Below, in pieces: positions 1-7,687 of a stretch of 33,810 nt of DNA. The position numbers and the translations under genes were made by a program. Below the pieces are notes generated by a model. It did not search any database and had not been told where the DNA came from. It was given only the letters and a program-made list of their open reading frames with translations. Every line of letters starts with the position of its first letter. Within the stretch, counting starts at the first letter, position 1. Where the stretch lies: the NCBI GenBank assembly GCA_003972865.1, contig QOAX01000277.1, positions 1-33,810 of the forward strand. The letters are read 5' to 3'. Origin of the DNA: Verrucomicrobiota bacterium. Lineage in GTDB: Bacteria > Verrucomicrobiota > Verrucomicrobiia > Limisphaerales > UBA1096.

Positions 1-1110
1 GGCCAGTTCGCGGCCAGCAACCACGCGTTCGAGCAGGCGGAAAAGCGGATCGCGTTTTACGAACGGCAGGCCAAGTTGCGGCTGTCGAGGGAGGCCACCG
101 GACTGCTGACCAACCTGGCCGCATTGCCGTACGAGGGGCGCGGCTACGATCGCGTGATGCTCAACACGTATCAGGCGCTGAATTACCTGCAGCTTGGCCA
201 AGCAGAGGCTGCGCTCGTCGAGCTGCGCCAGGCACACGCCGAGCAGGACGCCGAGGTCGTCCGCAACGCCCGCCGCATCGTCGCCGCCCGCAAGTCCGCC
301 GGTGAATACGAGCGATCCATCCGCCGCGTGAACCTCGACGAACTCCAGCCGGACATCGCGTTGGACTACGGCGCGTTTGTTAATCCGTTCACCGACTTTC
401 TGCACGCTCTCTGCCTCTGGAGCCTTGCAGCCGATGACCGCGAAAACGCACTCGTCTCCCTCCGCCGCATTCACTCGACGCTGGGCGGCCCGGAGTTTCT
501 CGCCGACGAGATCAAGCGGGTTGACCGCATCCTCAGCGGCGCAAAGCACCCCGACCTGACGTACGTCATCTTTGAAACCGGCGTGGCGCCGATCCGCCGC
601 GAGGTTCGGCTCGACGTGCCGTTGTTCGATAAAAATGTGCCTTACGTCGCGGCGGCGTTTCCACGGCTTGAGCGGCGTGGGCGCTCCACTCCCGCGAACG
701 TTGCCATCGGCGAGGCCAAGCACAGCACCACGCTGATTTGCGACATGGACGCCGTGGTCGCCCGCGACTTTCGCACCGAGTTGCCAGCGGTGATTTTCCG
801 CACGCTGGCCGCCTCCGCGGCCAAGGCGGCAATGGCCAAAAAAGCCCGGGAGGAAGCCGGTGACCTCGGCGCCATCGCTGGTTTTTTGTACCAAGCCGCC
901 GGCGCGCAGGCCGATCTCCGCACGTGGACCACACTGCCGAAGGAGTTTCGAGTTTGCCGTGTCGAGACGCCGGGCGACCGCAAACTGACGCTGCTCGTTG
1001 GTCCGCAAAAAAGCGAAGTCGCGGTGAATACAGGCCGCGTGAACGTGGTCTGTGTTAAAAGCTTCGCGCCGGATGCGCCCTTGAAGATTCAGCAATTTCG
1101 ACTAAAATAA
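1..1110 (+). CDS. COG3014-type conserved protein, 5' end outside window
   Basis: The frame is open from base 1, and codons 1-25 read naturally into the rest of the protein, so the true start lies upstream; the TTG at 76 is only the first start-like codon inside the window. 369 residues are visible. The stretch around YEGRGYDRVMLNTYQALNYL, followed by an Ala/Glu-rich helical TPR-like segment, is what I recognise from the COG3014 family, whose members are often exported or lipid-anchored and of unknown function. The C-terminal half is beta-rich with no catalytic motif that I can name. An LpoB-like lipoprotein begins 9 bases downstream, so the two are probably one transcription unit connected with the cell envelope. 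The family call rests on memory of the motif; the function is unknown. Confidence 0.75.
   Translation, partial: GQFAASNHAFEQAEKRIAFYERQAKLRLSREATGLLTNLAALPYEGRGYDRVMLNTYQALNYLQLGQAEAALVELRQAHAEQDAEVVRNARRIVAARKSAGEYERSIRRVNLDELQPDIALDYGAFVNPFTDFLHALCLWSLAADDRENALVSLRRIHSTLGGPEFLADEIKRVDRILSGAKHPDLTYVIFETGVAPIRREVRLDVPLFDKNVPYVAAAFPRLERRGRSTPANVAIGEAKHSTTLICDMDAVVARDFRTELPAVIFRTLAASAAKAAMAKKAREEAGDLGAIAGFLYQAAGAQADLRTWTTLPKEFRVCRVETPGDRKLTLLVGPQKSEVAVNTGRVNVVCVKSFAPDAPLKIQQFRLK
192..203. repeat. GCTTGGCCAAGC palindrome in coding sequence
   Basis: Exact 12-base copy, read as Leu-Gly-Gln-Ala in the COG3014-type protein. Confidence 0.85.
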
Positions 1111-1119
1111 ACCGCAGAC

Positions 1120-1743
1120 ATGAAACCGCTTGTCAAACTTATCACCGCCGCCGTGCTGCCAGCGCTCGCGCTGGGCTGTGCCACGGCCAAGTACATCGAC
1201 CACGACGGCCGCGACAGTGTCGTCAACGTGGGCCAAATCAACACGCAGGACTGGATTCGCGCCGCCAACGAGTTGACGCAGTCGCTGCTGCTCTCCGGCG
1301 CGATTCAGGGCGTTGCTGGCAAACCTAAAATCCTGATGATCGGCCGCATCAAAAACAACACCACGCAGCACATCGACACCGACAGTTTAATGAAAAAAAT
1401 CCGCGTGGCCCTGAATAAGGGCGGCCGGGCGCTGACGACCACGGCCGTTGGCCTCGACGGCCCGGAGGACGAGTCGTCCAAGGCAGTGCGCGAGTTGCGG
1501 GCCGACGACGAATTCAACCAGTCAACCATCCCAGGCAAAGGCAACCTCGTCTCGCCCGACTACAGTTTGTCCGGCAAGATCATCCAAAACGACGCCCGCG
1601 CCAGGCGTGGTTTGCTTCCAACAATCAAGCAATCCGAGTTCGCCTTCCAACTCTCGCTGACCGACCTGAAAACCGGCTTGGCCGTTTGGGAGGAAGAAAA
1701 GCTCATCGTCAAGCAGGGCTCACGCGCCGCCGTCGGCTGGTAA
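1120..1743 (+). CDS. LpoB-like outer-membrane lipoprotein (penicillin-binding protein activator family)
   Basis: 207 residues. The N-terminus is a short basic stretch and a hydrophobic helix ending LALGC (Cys20), a near-consensus lipobox, so lipid anchoring after signal peptidase II cleavage is likely. The body resembles the LpoB/COG3417 fold: a 'KPKILMIGRIKNNTTQHIDT' strand-turn, then 'LMKKIRVALNKGG', and later 'PDYSLSGKII' and 'YQLSL'-like strands (here FAFQLSLTDLKTG) ending in 'VWEEEK'. In enterobacteria LpoB activates the peptidoglycan synthase PBP1b; in other phyla the role of such proteins is less certain. It follows the COG3014-type gene by 9 bases and has no obvious ribosome binding site. 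The ATG at 1120 is chosen because it gives the complete signal peptide. Confidence 0.8.
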   Translation: MKPLVKLITAAVLPALALGCATAKYIDHDGRDSVVNVGQINTQDWIRAANELTQSLLLSGAIQGVAGKPKILMIGRIKNNTTQHIDTDSLMKKIRVALNKGGRALTTTAVGLDGPEDESSKAVRELRADDEFNQSTIPGKGNLVSPDYSLSGKIIQNDARARRGLLPTIKQSEFAFQLSLTDLKTGLAVWEEEKLIVKQGSRAAVGW

Positions 1744-1750
1744 GCCAAGC

Positions 1751-1762
1751 GCTTGGCCAAGC
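1751..1762. repeat. GCTTGGCCAAGC palindrome, intergenic
   Basis: Exact copy 7 bases after the lpoB-like stop codon. It is preceded directly by a half copy (GCCAAGC at 1744-1750), so one and a half units sit in the 80-base gap before the next gene. Confidence 0.85.
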
Positions 1763-1823
1763 GCAAATAACTTTCCGAAATCACGGATCGCGGTGATAAT
1801 GCCCGCGCCTTTGGGGCAACAAT

Positions 1824-2405
1824 ATGGACTGGCATTTCCGCTCACGCTCAAACCACTGCAACGACTGCGAAAGCGCGTTCGAGGACAAACACCCGTACCA
1901 CACGATTCTCTTTCGGGGCATGGAAAGCCTCGAGCGAATGGATATCTGCCCCGGTTGCTGGAAGCAAAAACACGAAACCGAGCCCGGCGCGATGGGCGGC
2001 TATATCTCCCATTGGCAGGGCGTTTACGAGGTGCCGCCGCCGCCGCCCGAGGCCATTCAAAAGGACAACGCCGAGACTCTGCTCAAAAAACTGATCGAAC
2101 AGAACGACCCCGAACACACGGAGGCCTGCTTCATTCTCGCCGTGATGCTCGAGCGCAAGCGCGTCATCAAAAACAAGGACCAGGTTCGCAACGAGGACGG
2201 CGGGCGCATGCTGATTTACGAGCACACGAAAACGGGAGACGTCTTCACCATCCTCGATCCTGCACTGAAACTAACCGAGTTGGGCGACGTGCAGGCCAGG
2301 GTCACTGAGCTGCTCGAGCACGGACTCGACCCGCCCGCCGCTGACGAAGCCGCAGAGCCCTCCGGGGAACCGGAGCAAGTTGCTTCAACCGTAGATGAAT
2401 CCTGA
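1824..2405 (+). CDS. Conserved hypothetical protein with two CxxC motifs
   Basis: 193 residues, function not recognised. Residues 10-50 hold two Cys pairs, CNDC and CPGC, about 30 residues apart, with nearby His residues; this spacing would suit a zinc-binding knuckle. A run of five prolines near residue 72 separates this module from a helical middle part (LLKKLIEQNDPEHTEACFIL and on) and an acidic tail. No signal peptide is present, so it is probably cytoplasmic. Its last 11 bases overlap the start of rnc (2395), so it is probably co-transcribed and translationally coupled with RNase III. A role in RNA metabolism would fit this position but is guesswork. Confidence 0.8.
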   Translation: MDWHFRSRSNHCNDCESAFEDKHPYHTILFRGMESLERMDICPGCWKQKHETEPGAMGGYISHWQGVYEVPPPPPEAIQKDNAETLLKKLIEQNDPEHTEACFILAVMLERKRVIKNKDQVRNEDGGRMLIYEHTKTGDVFTILDPALKLTELGDVQARVTELLEHGLDPPAADEAAEPSGEPEQVASTVDES

Positions 2406-3096
2406 CCCCACCGAGTTGCAGGCGTTGGAGCAAACGCTCGGCTACGAGTTTCGTGATGTGAGCCTGCTGCAGCTTGCCATTACGCACCCCTCGGCTTCCG
2501 GCAACCAATCGAAGCCGTCCGATGACAATCAGCGGATGGAATTTCTCGGCGACGCCGTTTTGCAGGCGGTGATCTCCGAGGCGCTCTACCGGCTTCATCC
2601 CGATAAGGATGAAGGCCACCTGACCAAGGCCCGCGCCGGGCTGGTCAACGGCACATCACTGGCCGCCAAGGCCGCCGCGCTTGGCCTCGAGCAACACCTC
2701 GTCCTCGGTCACGGCCAGCGCACGGAATTTGAACGCGGCAAGGAGTCCGCACTGGAGGATGCCCTTGAGGCGCTGGTCGCCGCGCTGTATCTCGACGGCG
2801 GGCTGCACGCCGCAAATGACTTTGTAATTCGTGTCTTTGCGGATGAACTGGCCAACCCGGACAGCATCCCCACAATCGAAAACCCGAAGGGCGAGTTGCA
2901 GGAACGGCTGCAGGGCGGTACCGGCGTATCGCCGACGTACGAACTGCTCAGCGCCTCCGGCCCGGCTCACGCCCGGGAGTTTGAAGTTGCTGTCCTGCAC
3001 GCCGGCGATGAGCTAGGCCGTGGTTCGGGGGGCAGCAAAAAAGAAGCCGAGTCGCAGGCCGCCTTGGCCGCCTTGGCCAAGCTGCGCGACGAGTAG
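2395..3096 (+). CDS. rnc: Ribonuclease III
   Basis: Double-strand-specific endoribonuclease that processes rRNA precursors and structured mRNAs in the cytoplasm. 233 residues, normal length. The N-terminal nuclease domain carries the family signature NQRMEFLGDAVL (residues 45-56, with acidic Glu49 and Asp53) and the second acidic pair in 'ALEDALEALVAALYLDGG' (Asp122, Glu125). The double-stranded-RNA-binding domain runs from about 163 to the end (NPKGELQERLQ ... GGSKKEAESQAALAAL). The ATG overlaps the preceding gene by 11 bases. The last codons (LAKLRDE) contain one copy of the window's palindrome. The stop is 6 bases from the stop of the convergent nadC. Confidence 0.97.
   Translation: MNPDPTELQALEQTLGYEFRDVSLLQLAITHPSASGNQSKPSDDNQRMEFLGDAVLQAVISEALYRLHPDKDEGHLTKARAGLVNGTSLAAKAAALGLEQHLVLGHGQRTEFERGKESALEDALEALVAALYLDGGLHAANDFVIRVFADELANPDSIPTIENPKGELQERLQGGTGVSPTYELLSASGPAHAREFEVAVLHAGDELGRGSGGSKKEAESQAALAALAKLRDE
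3072..3081. repeat. CTTGGCCAAG palindrome in coding sequence
   Basis: Read as Leu-Ala-Lys near the C-terminus of RNase III. Confidence 0.85.
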
Positions 3097-3102
3097 CCCG
3101 CG

Positions 3103-3954
3103 TCAGGCAATCGAATCGAAGTCGAGTGCAATATCGACCGACGGTGCGGAGTGGGTTAGCGCGCCAACCGAGATAAAATCCACTCCTGTCTCGGCAATTT
3201 CACAAACCGTCTCCAGTGTCACGCCTCCGCTGGCCTCGGTCCTGGCGCGGCCATCGATCCGCTTGATGGCTTCTCGGAGTTCGTCGCAGTTCATGTTGTC
3301 GAGCAGGACGATGTCCGCGCCGGCGTCTGCCGCTGTCTGTGCCTGCTCGACCGTGTCGGCCTCCACCTCGATTTTCAATTTCGGTGACGCCTCGCGTGCC
3401 CGCGCCACCGCTGCGGTGACATCGCCATCAAGTGCGACCAGGTGGTTGTCCTTGATCATCACCTGGCCATAAAGGCCAACCCGATGATTCGTGCCGCCGC
3501 CGCTGGCCACGGCGTATTTCTCCAGCGCGCGCCAGCCGGGAGTCGTCTTGCGGGTGTCGAGAATCTGCGCCCGGGTGCCGGCGACCTGCTCGACGAACCG
3601 CGCCGTGAGAGTGGCCACGCCGGCCAGGCGCTGGACGAAGTTGAGGGCGGTGCGCTCCGCCGTGAGCAGCGCGCGCGTTGGGCCCTCCACACGAAGCAGC
3701 GCTTGGCCAAGCCGGCCCTGTTGGCCGTCGAGAACCTCGATGCCAAACTCCACGCGCTCATCCACCTGCTCAAACGCGGCCAGGGCAAGATCGACCCCGG
3801 CCATGACCAGCGGCTCGCGGGCGACCATCACCGCCGTCGCGAACGAGTCCTCCGGCACCAGGGCCTGGGTCGTCACGTCGCCACTGCCGATGTCCTCGGC
3901 CAGGGCGGCCTTGACCAGCGGCAGGTAATCGTTCGGTGCGAGCGGTTCCGGCAT
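3103..3954 (-). CDS. nadC: Nicotinate-nucleotide pyrophosphorylase (quinolinate phosphoribosyltransferase)
   Basis: Converts quinolinate and PRPP to nicotinate mononucleotide in de novo NAD synthesis. With the ATG at 3954 the protein is 283 residues and begins MPEPLAPNDYLPLVKAALAE, the usual start for the family; a 30-residue extension to 4044 is open but low-complexity and runs into the divergent promoter region. The diagnostic block DTRKTTPGWRALEKYAV, GGGTNHR and VMIKDNHL is intact, as are the 'IEVEADT' and 'ADIVLLDNM' strands and the C-terminal 'SGGVTLE' and 'VDFISVGALTHSAPSVDIALDF'. It is convergent with rnc and divergent from the SGNH gene. No other nad gene is visible nearby. Confidence 0.96.
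   Translation of the reverse strand: MPEPLAPNDYLPLVKAALAEDIGSGDVTTQALVPEDSFATAVMVAREPLVMAGVDLALAAFEQVDERVEFGIEVLDGQQGRLGQALLRVEGPTRALLTAERTALNFVQRLAGVATLTARFVEQVAGTRAQILDTRKTTPGWRALEKYAVASGGGTNHRVGLYGQVMIKDNHLVALDGDVTAAVARAREASPKLKIEVEADTVEQAQTAADAGADIVLLDNMNCDELREAIKRIDGRARTEASGGVTLETVCEIAETGVDFISVGALTHSAPSVDIALDFDSIA
3701..3712. repeat. GCTTGGCCAAGC palindrome in coding sequence
   Basis: Exact 12-base copy, read as Leu-Gly-Gln-Ala in NadC (GRLGQALLRV). Confidence 0.85.
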
Positions 3955-3964
3955 CGGCAAAAGT

Positions 3965-3974
3965 CTTGGCCAAG
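3965..3974. repeat. CTTGGCCAAG palindrome in a divergent intergenic region
   Basis: Lies in the 88-base gap between the nadC start (3954) and the preferred SGNH start (4043), so it is within or next to both promoters. Confidence 0.8.
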
Positions 3975-4042
3975 CGGCCGCCGGAATGAAGCTCAAACCG
4001 TTTTTTCTTCCCAAGCGGGAGGCATTGCTGGATAGTCCACGC

Positions 4043-4726
4043 ATGCCCTTGGTTCCAAATACCCTCGCCCGCCTGTCGTTGGCCTGTGGCCTTTTGCCGC
4101 TTCTCCAAGCTGTTGCAGCGGATCACGACTCTTCGCGCTGGGAGAAGACCATCGTCCAGTTTGAGGCCGCTGACAGAAAACTGATGCCCCAGCCGGACGG
4201 CGTCCTGTTCATCGGCAGCTCGAGCATCCGGATGTGGAAAACCCTCAAGCAGGATTTTCCCGGTTTGTCGGTCATCAACCGCGGCTTCGGCGGCTCGCAG
4301 ATTGCCGACTCGATCCATTTCGCCGGGCGCATCGTGTATCCGTACAAGCCAAGGCAGATTGTCCTGTACGCCGGCGACAACGACGTGGCCGCCGGCAAGT
4401 CGCCGGAGACCGTGCTGGCTGATTTTCAGAAATTCGTGAAGACGGTAAGCGCCAAGCTGTCAAAGACGCGCATTTCCTTCATCGCCATCAAGCCCAGCAT
4501 CCGTCGCTGGAAATTGTCCGGCAAAATGGCCGAGGCCAACGTGCTCGTGCACGACGTATGCGCCAAGGACAAGCGGCTGGACTACATCGACATATGGCAG
4601 CCGATGCTTGGTGACGACGGCAAGCCTAGGCCGGACCTGTTCCTTGGCGACGGCCTGCATCTGAACGCCAAGGGCTACGCGCTGTGGACCTCCATCGTGA
4701 AGCCGCACCTGGTCCGGCGCGAGTAG
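4043..4726 (+). CDS. Exported SGNH/GDSL-type hydrolase
   Basis: 227 residues from the ATG at 4043. This start gives a compact signal peptide (basic-free N-terminus, hydrophobic LARLSLACGLLPLLQAVA, cleavage near AVA-A); an upstream ATG at 3986 would add 19 charged residues before it. The SGNH blocks are in order: FIGSSSIRMW (nucleophile probably Ser60), NRGFGGSQ (oxyanion Gly), YAGDNDV (block III, Asn113) and GDGLHLNAKGY (Asp-x-x-His). Such enzymes hydrolyse esters, often acetyl groups on carbohydrates. The substrate cannot be read from the sequence. folE2 follows after 44 bases but is not functionally related in an obvious way. Confidence 0.88.
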   Translation: MPLVPNTLARLSLACGLLPLLQAVAADHDSSRWEKTIVQFEAADRKLMPQPDGVLFIGSSSIRMWKTLKQDFPGLSVINRGFGGSQIADSIHFAGRIVYPYKPRQIVLYAGDNDVAAGKSPETVLADFQKFVKTVSAKLSKTRISFIAIKPSIRRWKLSGKMAEANVLVHDVCAKDKRLDYIDIWQPMLGDDGKPRPDLFLGDGLHLNAKGYALWTSIVKPHLVRRE

Positions 4727-4770
4727 TTCGGCGATTGGCAAAACCGGACGCCACTGTTACGCTGGCCGTG

Positions 4771-5580
4771 ATGCCGGACGAGCATACATCAACTTCAGCC
4801 GCAAAGACCCCGCTGCACGACGCGCAGAACACGCGGGACACCCGTGAGCTGCCGATCGACAAGGTCGGCGTGCGGGGTCTCCGTTTCCCCATCCAGGTGC
4901 GGGACCGCGCCCACGTGGTGCAGAACACCATTGCCACGGTCGGCCTGTTCGTGGATCTGCCGATGGAGTTCAAGGGCACGCACATGAGCCGATTCATCGA
5001 GGTGCTCCACTCGCACGGCGGGATGATCCACGTTGAGAACATCCCCGACCTGCTGGCGCGGATGCAGGAGCGGCTCAAGGCCAACACGTCGCACCTCGAG
5101 ATGGAGTTCCCCTACTTCATCACCAAGAAGGCGCCGGCCACCGGGCGCGAGGGGTTGATGGACTACACCGTGCGCTTCGAGGCCAACGCCACCGGCAGCG
5201 ACATTGACTTTGTGATGACCGTGCGCGTGGCGGTGACGACGCTCTGCCCCTGCTCAAAGGCGATCAGCGAGTACGGCGCGCACAACCAGCGCGGCGAGGT
5301 CACGGTGGCCATCCGCTCGTCGGAGACGGTGTGGATCGAGGATCTGATCGCGCTCGTCGAGCAGTCGGCCAGCAGCGAACTGTACTCGCTGCTCAAGCGC
5401 CCGGACGAAAAGGCGGTGACCGAGCGGGCGTACGAAAACCCGGTTTTCGTCGAGGATCTCGTCCGCAACGTGGTGCTCCGGCTCAAGGCGCACGAACACG
5501 TGACGTGGTACAAGGTCGAGGCCGAAAACTTCGAGAGCATCCACAACCACAACGTCTACGCCTGCATCGAGAAGGGCTGA
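4771..5580 (+). CDS. folE2: GTP cyclohydrolase FolE2 (type IB)
   Basis: Catalyses GTP to 7,8-dihydroneopterin triphosphate, the first step of folate and pterin synthesis, using the metal-flexible type IB enzyme instead of zinc-dependent FolE. 269 residues from the ATG at 4771 (normal length); the frame is open further upstream but that part is not conserved. The key block TTLCPCSKAISEYGAHNQRG starts near residue 156, with the Cys pair at 159 and 161. Other expected pieces are DKVGVRGLRFPI near the start, 'KGTHMSRFIEVLH', and the C-terminal 'NPVFVEDLVRNV' and 'ESIHNHNVYACIEKG'. The next gene starts one base after its stop, so they share a transcript. In some bacteria folE2 is Zur-controlled; I see no clear Zur box. 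Confidence 0.96.
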   Translation: MPDEHTSTSAAKTPLHDAQNTRDTRELPIDKVGVRGLRFPIQVRDRAHVVQNTIATVGLFVDLPMEFKGTHMSRFIEVLHSHGGMIHVENIPDLLARMQERLKANTSHLEMEFPYFITKKAPATGREGLMDYTVRFEANATGSDIDFVMTVRVAVTTLCPCSKAISEYGAHNQRGEVTVAIRSSETVWIEDLIALVEQSASSELYSLLKRPDEKAVTERAYENPVFVEDLVRNVVLRLKAHEHVTWYKVEAENFESIHNHNVYACIEKG

Positions 5581-5581
5581 G

Positions 5582-6673
5582 ATGCTGGAACGGTTTTTTA
5601 TCGCGTTGGCCATCGGCTTGGCCGCCCCACATTTGTCGGCGCAGGTCAACGTCCAGCTCGAGGCGCTCAAGCGGTTGAAGGACATCGACCTCGACACCAA
5701 TCCGGCGATCAAAAAAGTGGTGCTCGACATCCTCGAGTCGTCGCGTGGCCAGGCGGCATTTGTCGAGATCGTGCGTGATTTCAGGCTGCCCGGCCACGAG
5801 GCGGAGCTGCTCCAGTACGCCCAGGCGCATCCCAACGATTCCACTGGCGTCGAGGCAATCCGCCTGCTGCTCAATGACGCCGGCTTGAAGCTGATCCGCG
5901 CCGCCATCGACGGGGAGAACGCCACCGGCACAGTCACCGCGTTGGCCAACGCGCAGGCACCCGAGGCCGAGCCGGTGCTGCTGCGATTGGCCAAGGACGC
6001 CAAAAAGCCGCTGGCCCTGCGCACGATTACCGTCAAAGGCCTGGCCAAGGCCAAGACCGGCGCAAGGGCACTTTTGACCGAGGCCAAGGCCGGGCGGCTC
6101 CCGGCGGACATGAGTTTCGCCGCCGGCAACGCACTGCGCAGTGTCCGCTGGAAAAACCTGCGCGCGCAGGCGGCCAAGCTGTTCCCGCCACCGCAGGGCC
6201 TTGGCCAAGCGCTGCCGCCCGTGGCCAAGCTCGTCGCGATGAAGGGCGACATCGCCAACGGTGAGAAAATTTTCTTCCGGCCGCAAAGCACCTGCGCCAC
6301 CTGCCACCAGATCAACAGCAGGGGCATCGACTTCGGCCCGAAACTCTCCGGCATCGGCACCAAGCTCGGCCGTGAGGCGTTGTTGCTCTCCATCCTCGAC
6401 CCCAGCGCCGGCATCTCGTTCGGGTATGAGGCGTGGTTGTTGAAAACAAAAAACGACGCCGAGGTGCTGGGCATCATCACCAGCCAGACCAATGACGAGG
6501 TGACGCTCAAGGTGCCCGGCGGCATTTCTATCACCTACAAGGCGGCGGATATCGCCAGGCGCACGCAGTTGCCGACCAGTATCATGCTGCCCGGACTGCA
6601 GGCAACGATGACGCCGCAGGAACTAGTGGACATGATCACCTATCTGCACAGCCTCAAGCAGGCCAAGCCGTAG
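5582..6673 (+). CDS. Exported c-type heme-binding protein of the Pirellula/Verrucomicrobium type
   Basis: 363 residues. The signal peptide (MLERFFIALAIGLAAPHLSA-Q) sends it out of the cytoplasm, as c-type heme attachment requires. Residues about 30-200 form an alpha-helical, HEAT-like region. From about 222 comes the family's heme domain: GDIANGEKIFFRPQSTCATCH (Cys238, Cys241, His242), GPKLSGIGTKLGREALLLSILDPSA, and the conserved 'TSIMLPGLQATMTPQELVDMITYL' end, whose Met near 334 is the likely distal ligand. The domain is typical of Planctomycetes and Verrucomicrobia, where it often accompanies sugar dehydrogenase-like proteins; the electron partner is unknown. The codons overlapping the palindrome at 6200-6209 give a Leu-Gly-Gln-Ala linker just before the heme domain. 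Confidence 0.9.
   Translation: MLERFFIALAIGLAAPHLSAQVNVQLEALKRLKDIDLDTNPAIKKVVLDILESSRGQAAFVEIVRDFRLPGHEAELLQYAQAHPNDSTGVEAIRLLLNDAGLKLIRAAIDGENATGTVTALANAQAPEAEPVLLRLAKDAKKPLALRTITVKGLAKAKTGARALLTEAKAGRLPADMSFAAGNALRSVRWKNLRAQAAKLFPPPQGLGQALPPVAKLVAMKGDIANGEKIFFRPQSTCATCHQINSRGIDFGPKLSGIGTKLGREALLLSILDPSAGISFGYEAWLLKTKNDAEVLGIITSQTNDEVTLKVPGGISITYKAADIARRTQLPTSIMLPGLQATMTPQELVDMITYLHSLKQAKP
6200..6209. repeat. CTTGGCCAAG palindrome in coding sequence
   Basis: Read as Leu-Gly-Gln-Ala at residues 207-210 of the heme protein, in the linker between the helical region and the heme domain. Confidence 0.85.
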
Positions 6674-6697
6674 CCGTCGTCTTTACAAAGCCCCGGC

Positions 6698-6709
6698 GCT
6701 TGGCCAAGC
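6698..6709. repeat. GCTTGGCCAAGC palindrome just upstream of a start codon
   Basis: Exact 12-base copy ending 7 bases before the ATG at 6717, where a ribosome binding site would be expected. If it folds in the mRNA it could affect initiation. Confidence 0.85.
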
Positions 6710-6716
6710 TCCGTGC

Positions 6717-7598
6717 ATGAAAACCGCCCGCCTGGCCGTGGCCGTATTGGCCACTATTACCGTCGCAGACATGGCTCACCCAGCTCCGCTCACGTTCACA
6801 GCCCGCTCGCAGGCGCTCTCGGCGACCGGCGGCGGCAAATACAAACCGGTCGAGACCGAGGTCACTTGGGAAGCCTCCAAGACGGCCGTGGTGATCGTGG
6901 ACATGTGGGACGACCACTGGTGCCCGAACGCCGCCAAGCGCGTCGCCGAAATGGCTAAGCCGATGAACGAAGTGCTCCAGTTGGCCCGCGAAAAGGGCAT
7001 GCTCATCATCCACGCGCCAAGTTCCACGGTTGATTTTTACAGGGACGCTCCCGCCCGCAAACGAGCCAAGGACGCGCCGACTGCCAAGCCGCCGGTCGCA
7101 CTCTCGAAGGACGTGCGCTGGGGCACCAACTGGTGCTGGCCAAACAAATCCCGCGAGCCGGATCTGCCGATCGATGACACCGACATGGGCTGCGACTGCG
7201 AGGAGGAGTACCCGATCCGCGAAGCGTGGACGCGCCAGACCGACCTCATCGCGATCGACGACGAGCGCGACGCTGTCACCGATAACGGCCAGGAAACGTA
7301 CAACCTGCTCGCGCAGCACGGCATCGACAACGTCATCCTCATGGGTGTGCACCTCAACATGTGCGTGCTTGGCCGCCCGGTCGGCATCCGGCAAATGGTC
7401 GCCGTCGGTAAAAACGTCGTCCTCATGCGTGACATGACCGACACGATGTACAACCCGAAAAAGCGTCCGTTCGTCAGCCACTTCGCCGGCACCGACCTGG
7501 TCGTGCAACACGTCGAGAAATTCTGGTGCCCCTCCATCACCAGCACCGCCATCACCGGCAAGTCCCCCTTCCGCTTCAAGAACGACCCGCGCAAGTAG
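6717..7598 (+). CDS. Exported isochorismatase-like cysteine hydrolase
   Basis: 293 residues with an N-terminal signal peptide (hydrophobic LAVAVLATITVADMA). The isochorismatase fold is shown by the first strand AVVIVDMWDDHWC (catalytic Asp62) and by VILMGVHLNMCVLGRPVGIRQM, where Cys216 is the expected nucleophile; a Lys in the central part should complete the triad. Large insertions between these blocks (residues about 105-165, several Cys and acidic residues, DMGCDCEEEYPIREAW) distinguish it from small cytoplasmic nicotinamidases. Similar exported forms occur in Planctomycetes and Verrucomicrobia; the substrate is unknown, probably an amide or related carbonyl compound. It lies 43 bases after the heme protein and may be in the same operon. 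Confidence 0.87.
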   Translation: MKTARLAVAVLATITVADMAHPAPLTFTARSQALSATGGGKYKPVETEVTWEASKTAVVIVDMWDDHWCPNAAKRVAEMAKPMNEVLQLAREKGMLIIHAPSSTVDFYRDAPARKRAKDAPTAKPPVALSKDVRWGTNWCWPNKSREPDLPIDDTDMGCDCEEEYPIREAWTRQTDLIAIDDERDAVTDNGQETYNLLAQHGIDNVILMGVHLNMCVLGRPVGIRQMVAVGKNVVLMRDMTDTMYNPKKRPFVSHFAGTDLVVQHVEKFWCPSITSTAITGKSPFRFKNDPRK

Positions 7599-7657
7599 CG
7601 GGTTGCCAGTCACTATTACGGGCTTGAAATCAGAACGGGATTCGTTAGGTTCGCGCC

Positions 7658-7677
7658 CCGTTTTTCGATAAAAACGG
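7658..7677 (+). other. Short perfect hairpin upstream of efp
   Basis: An 8-base stem (CCGTTTTT / AAAAACGG) with a 4-base loop lies 10 bases before the efp start. It is not followed by a T run, so it is not a convincing terminator; it would be part of the efp leader if transcription starts upstream. Function unknown. Confidence 0.4.
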
Positions 7678-7687
7678 ATTCCCGATC

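Noticed and set aside
3954..4044. N-terminal extension of NadC to 4044
   Set aside because: The added residues are not conserved and overlap the divergent SGNH start region; MPEPLAPNDYL at 3954 is the normal family start.
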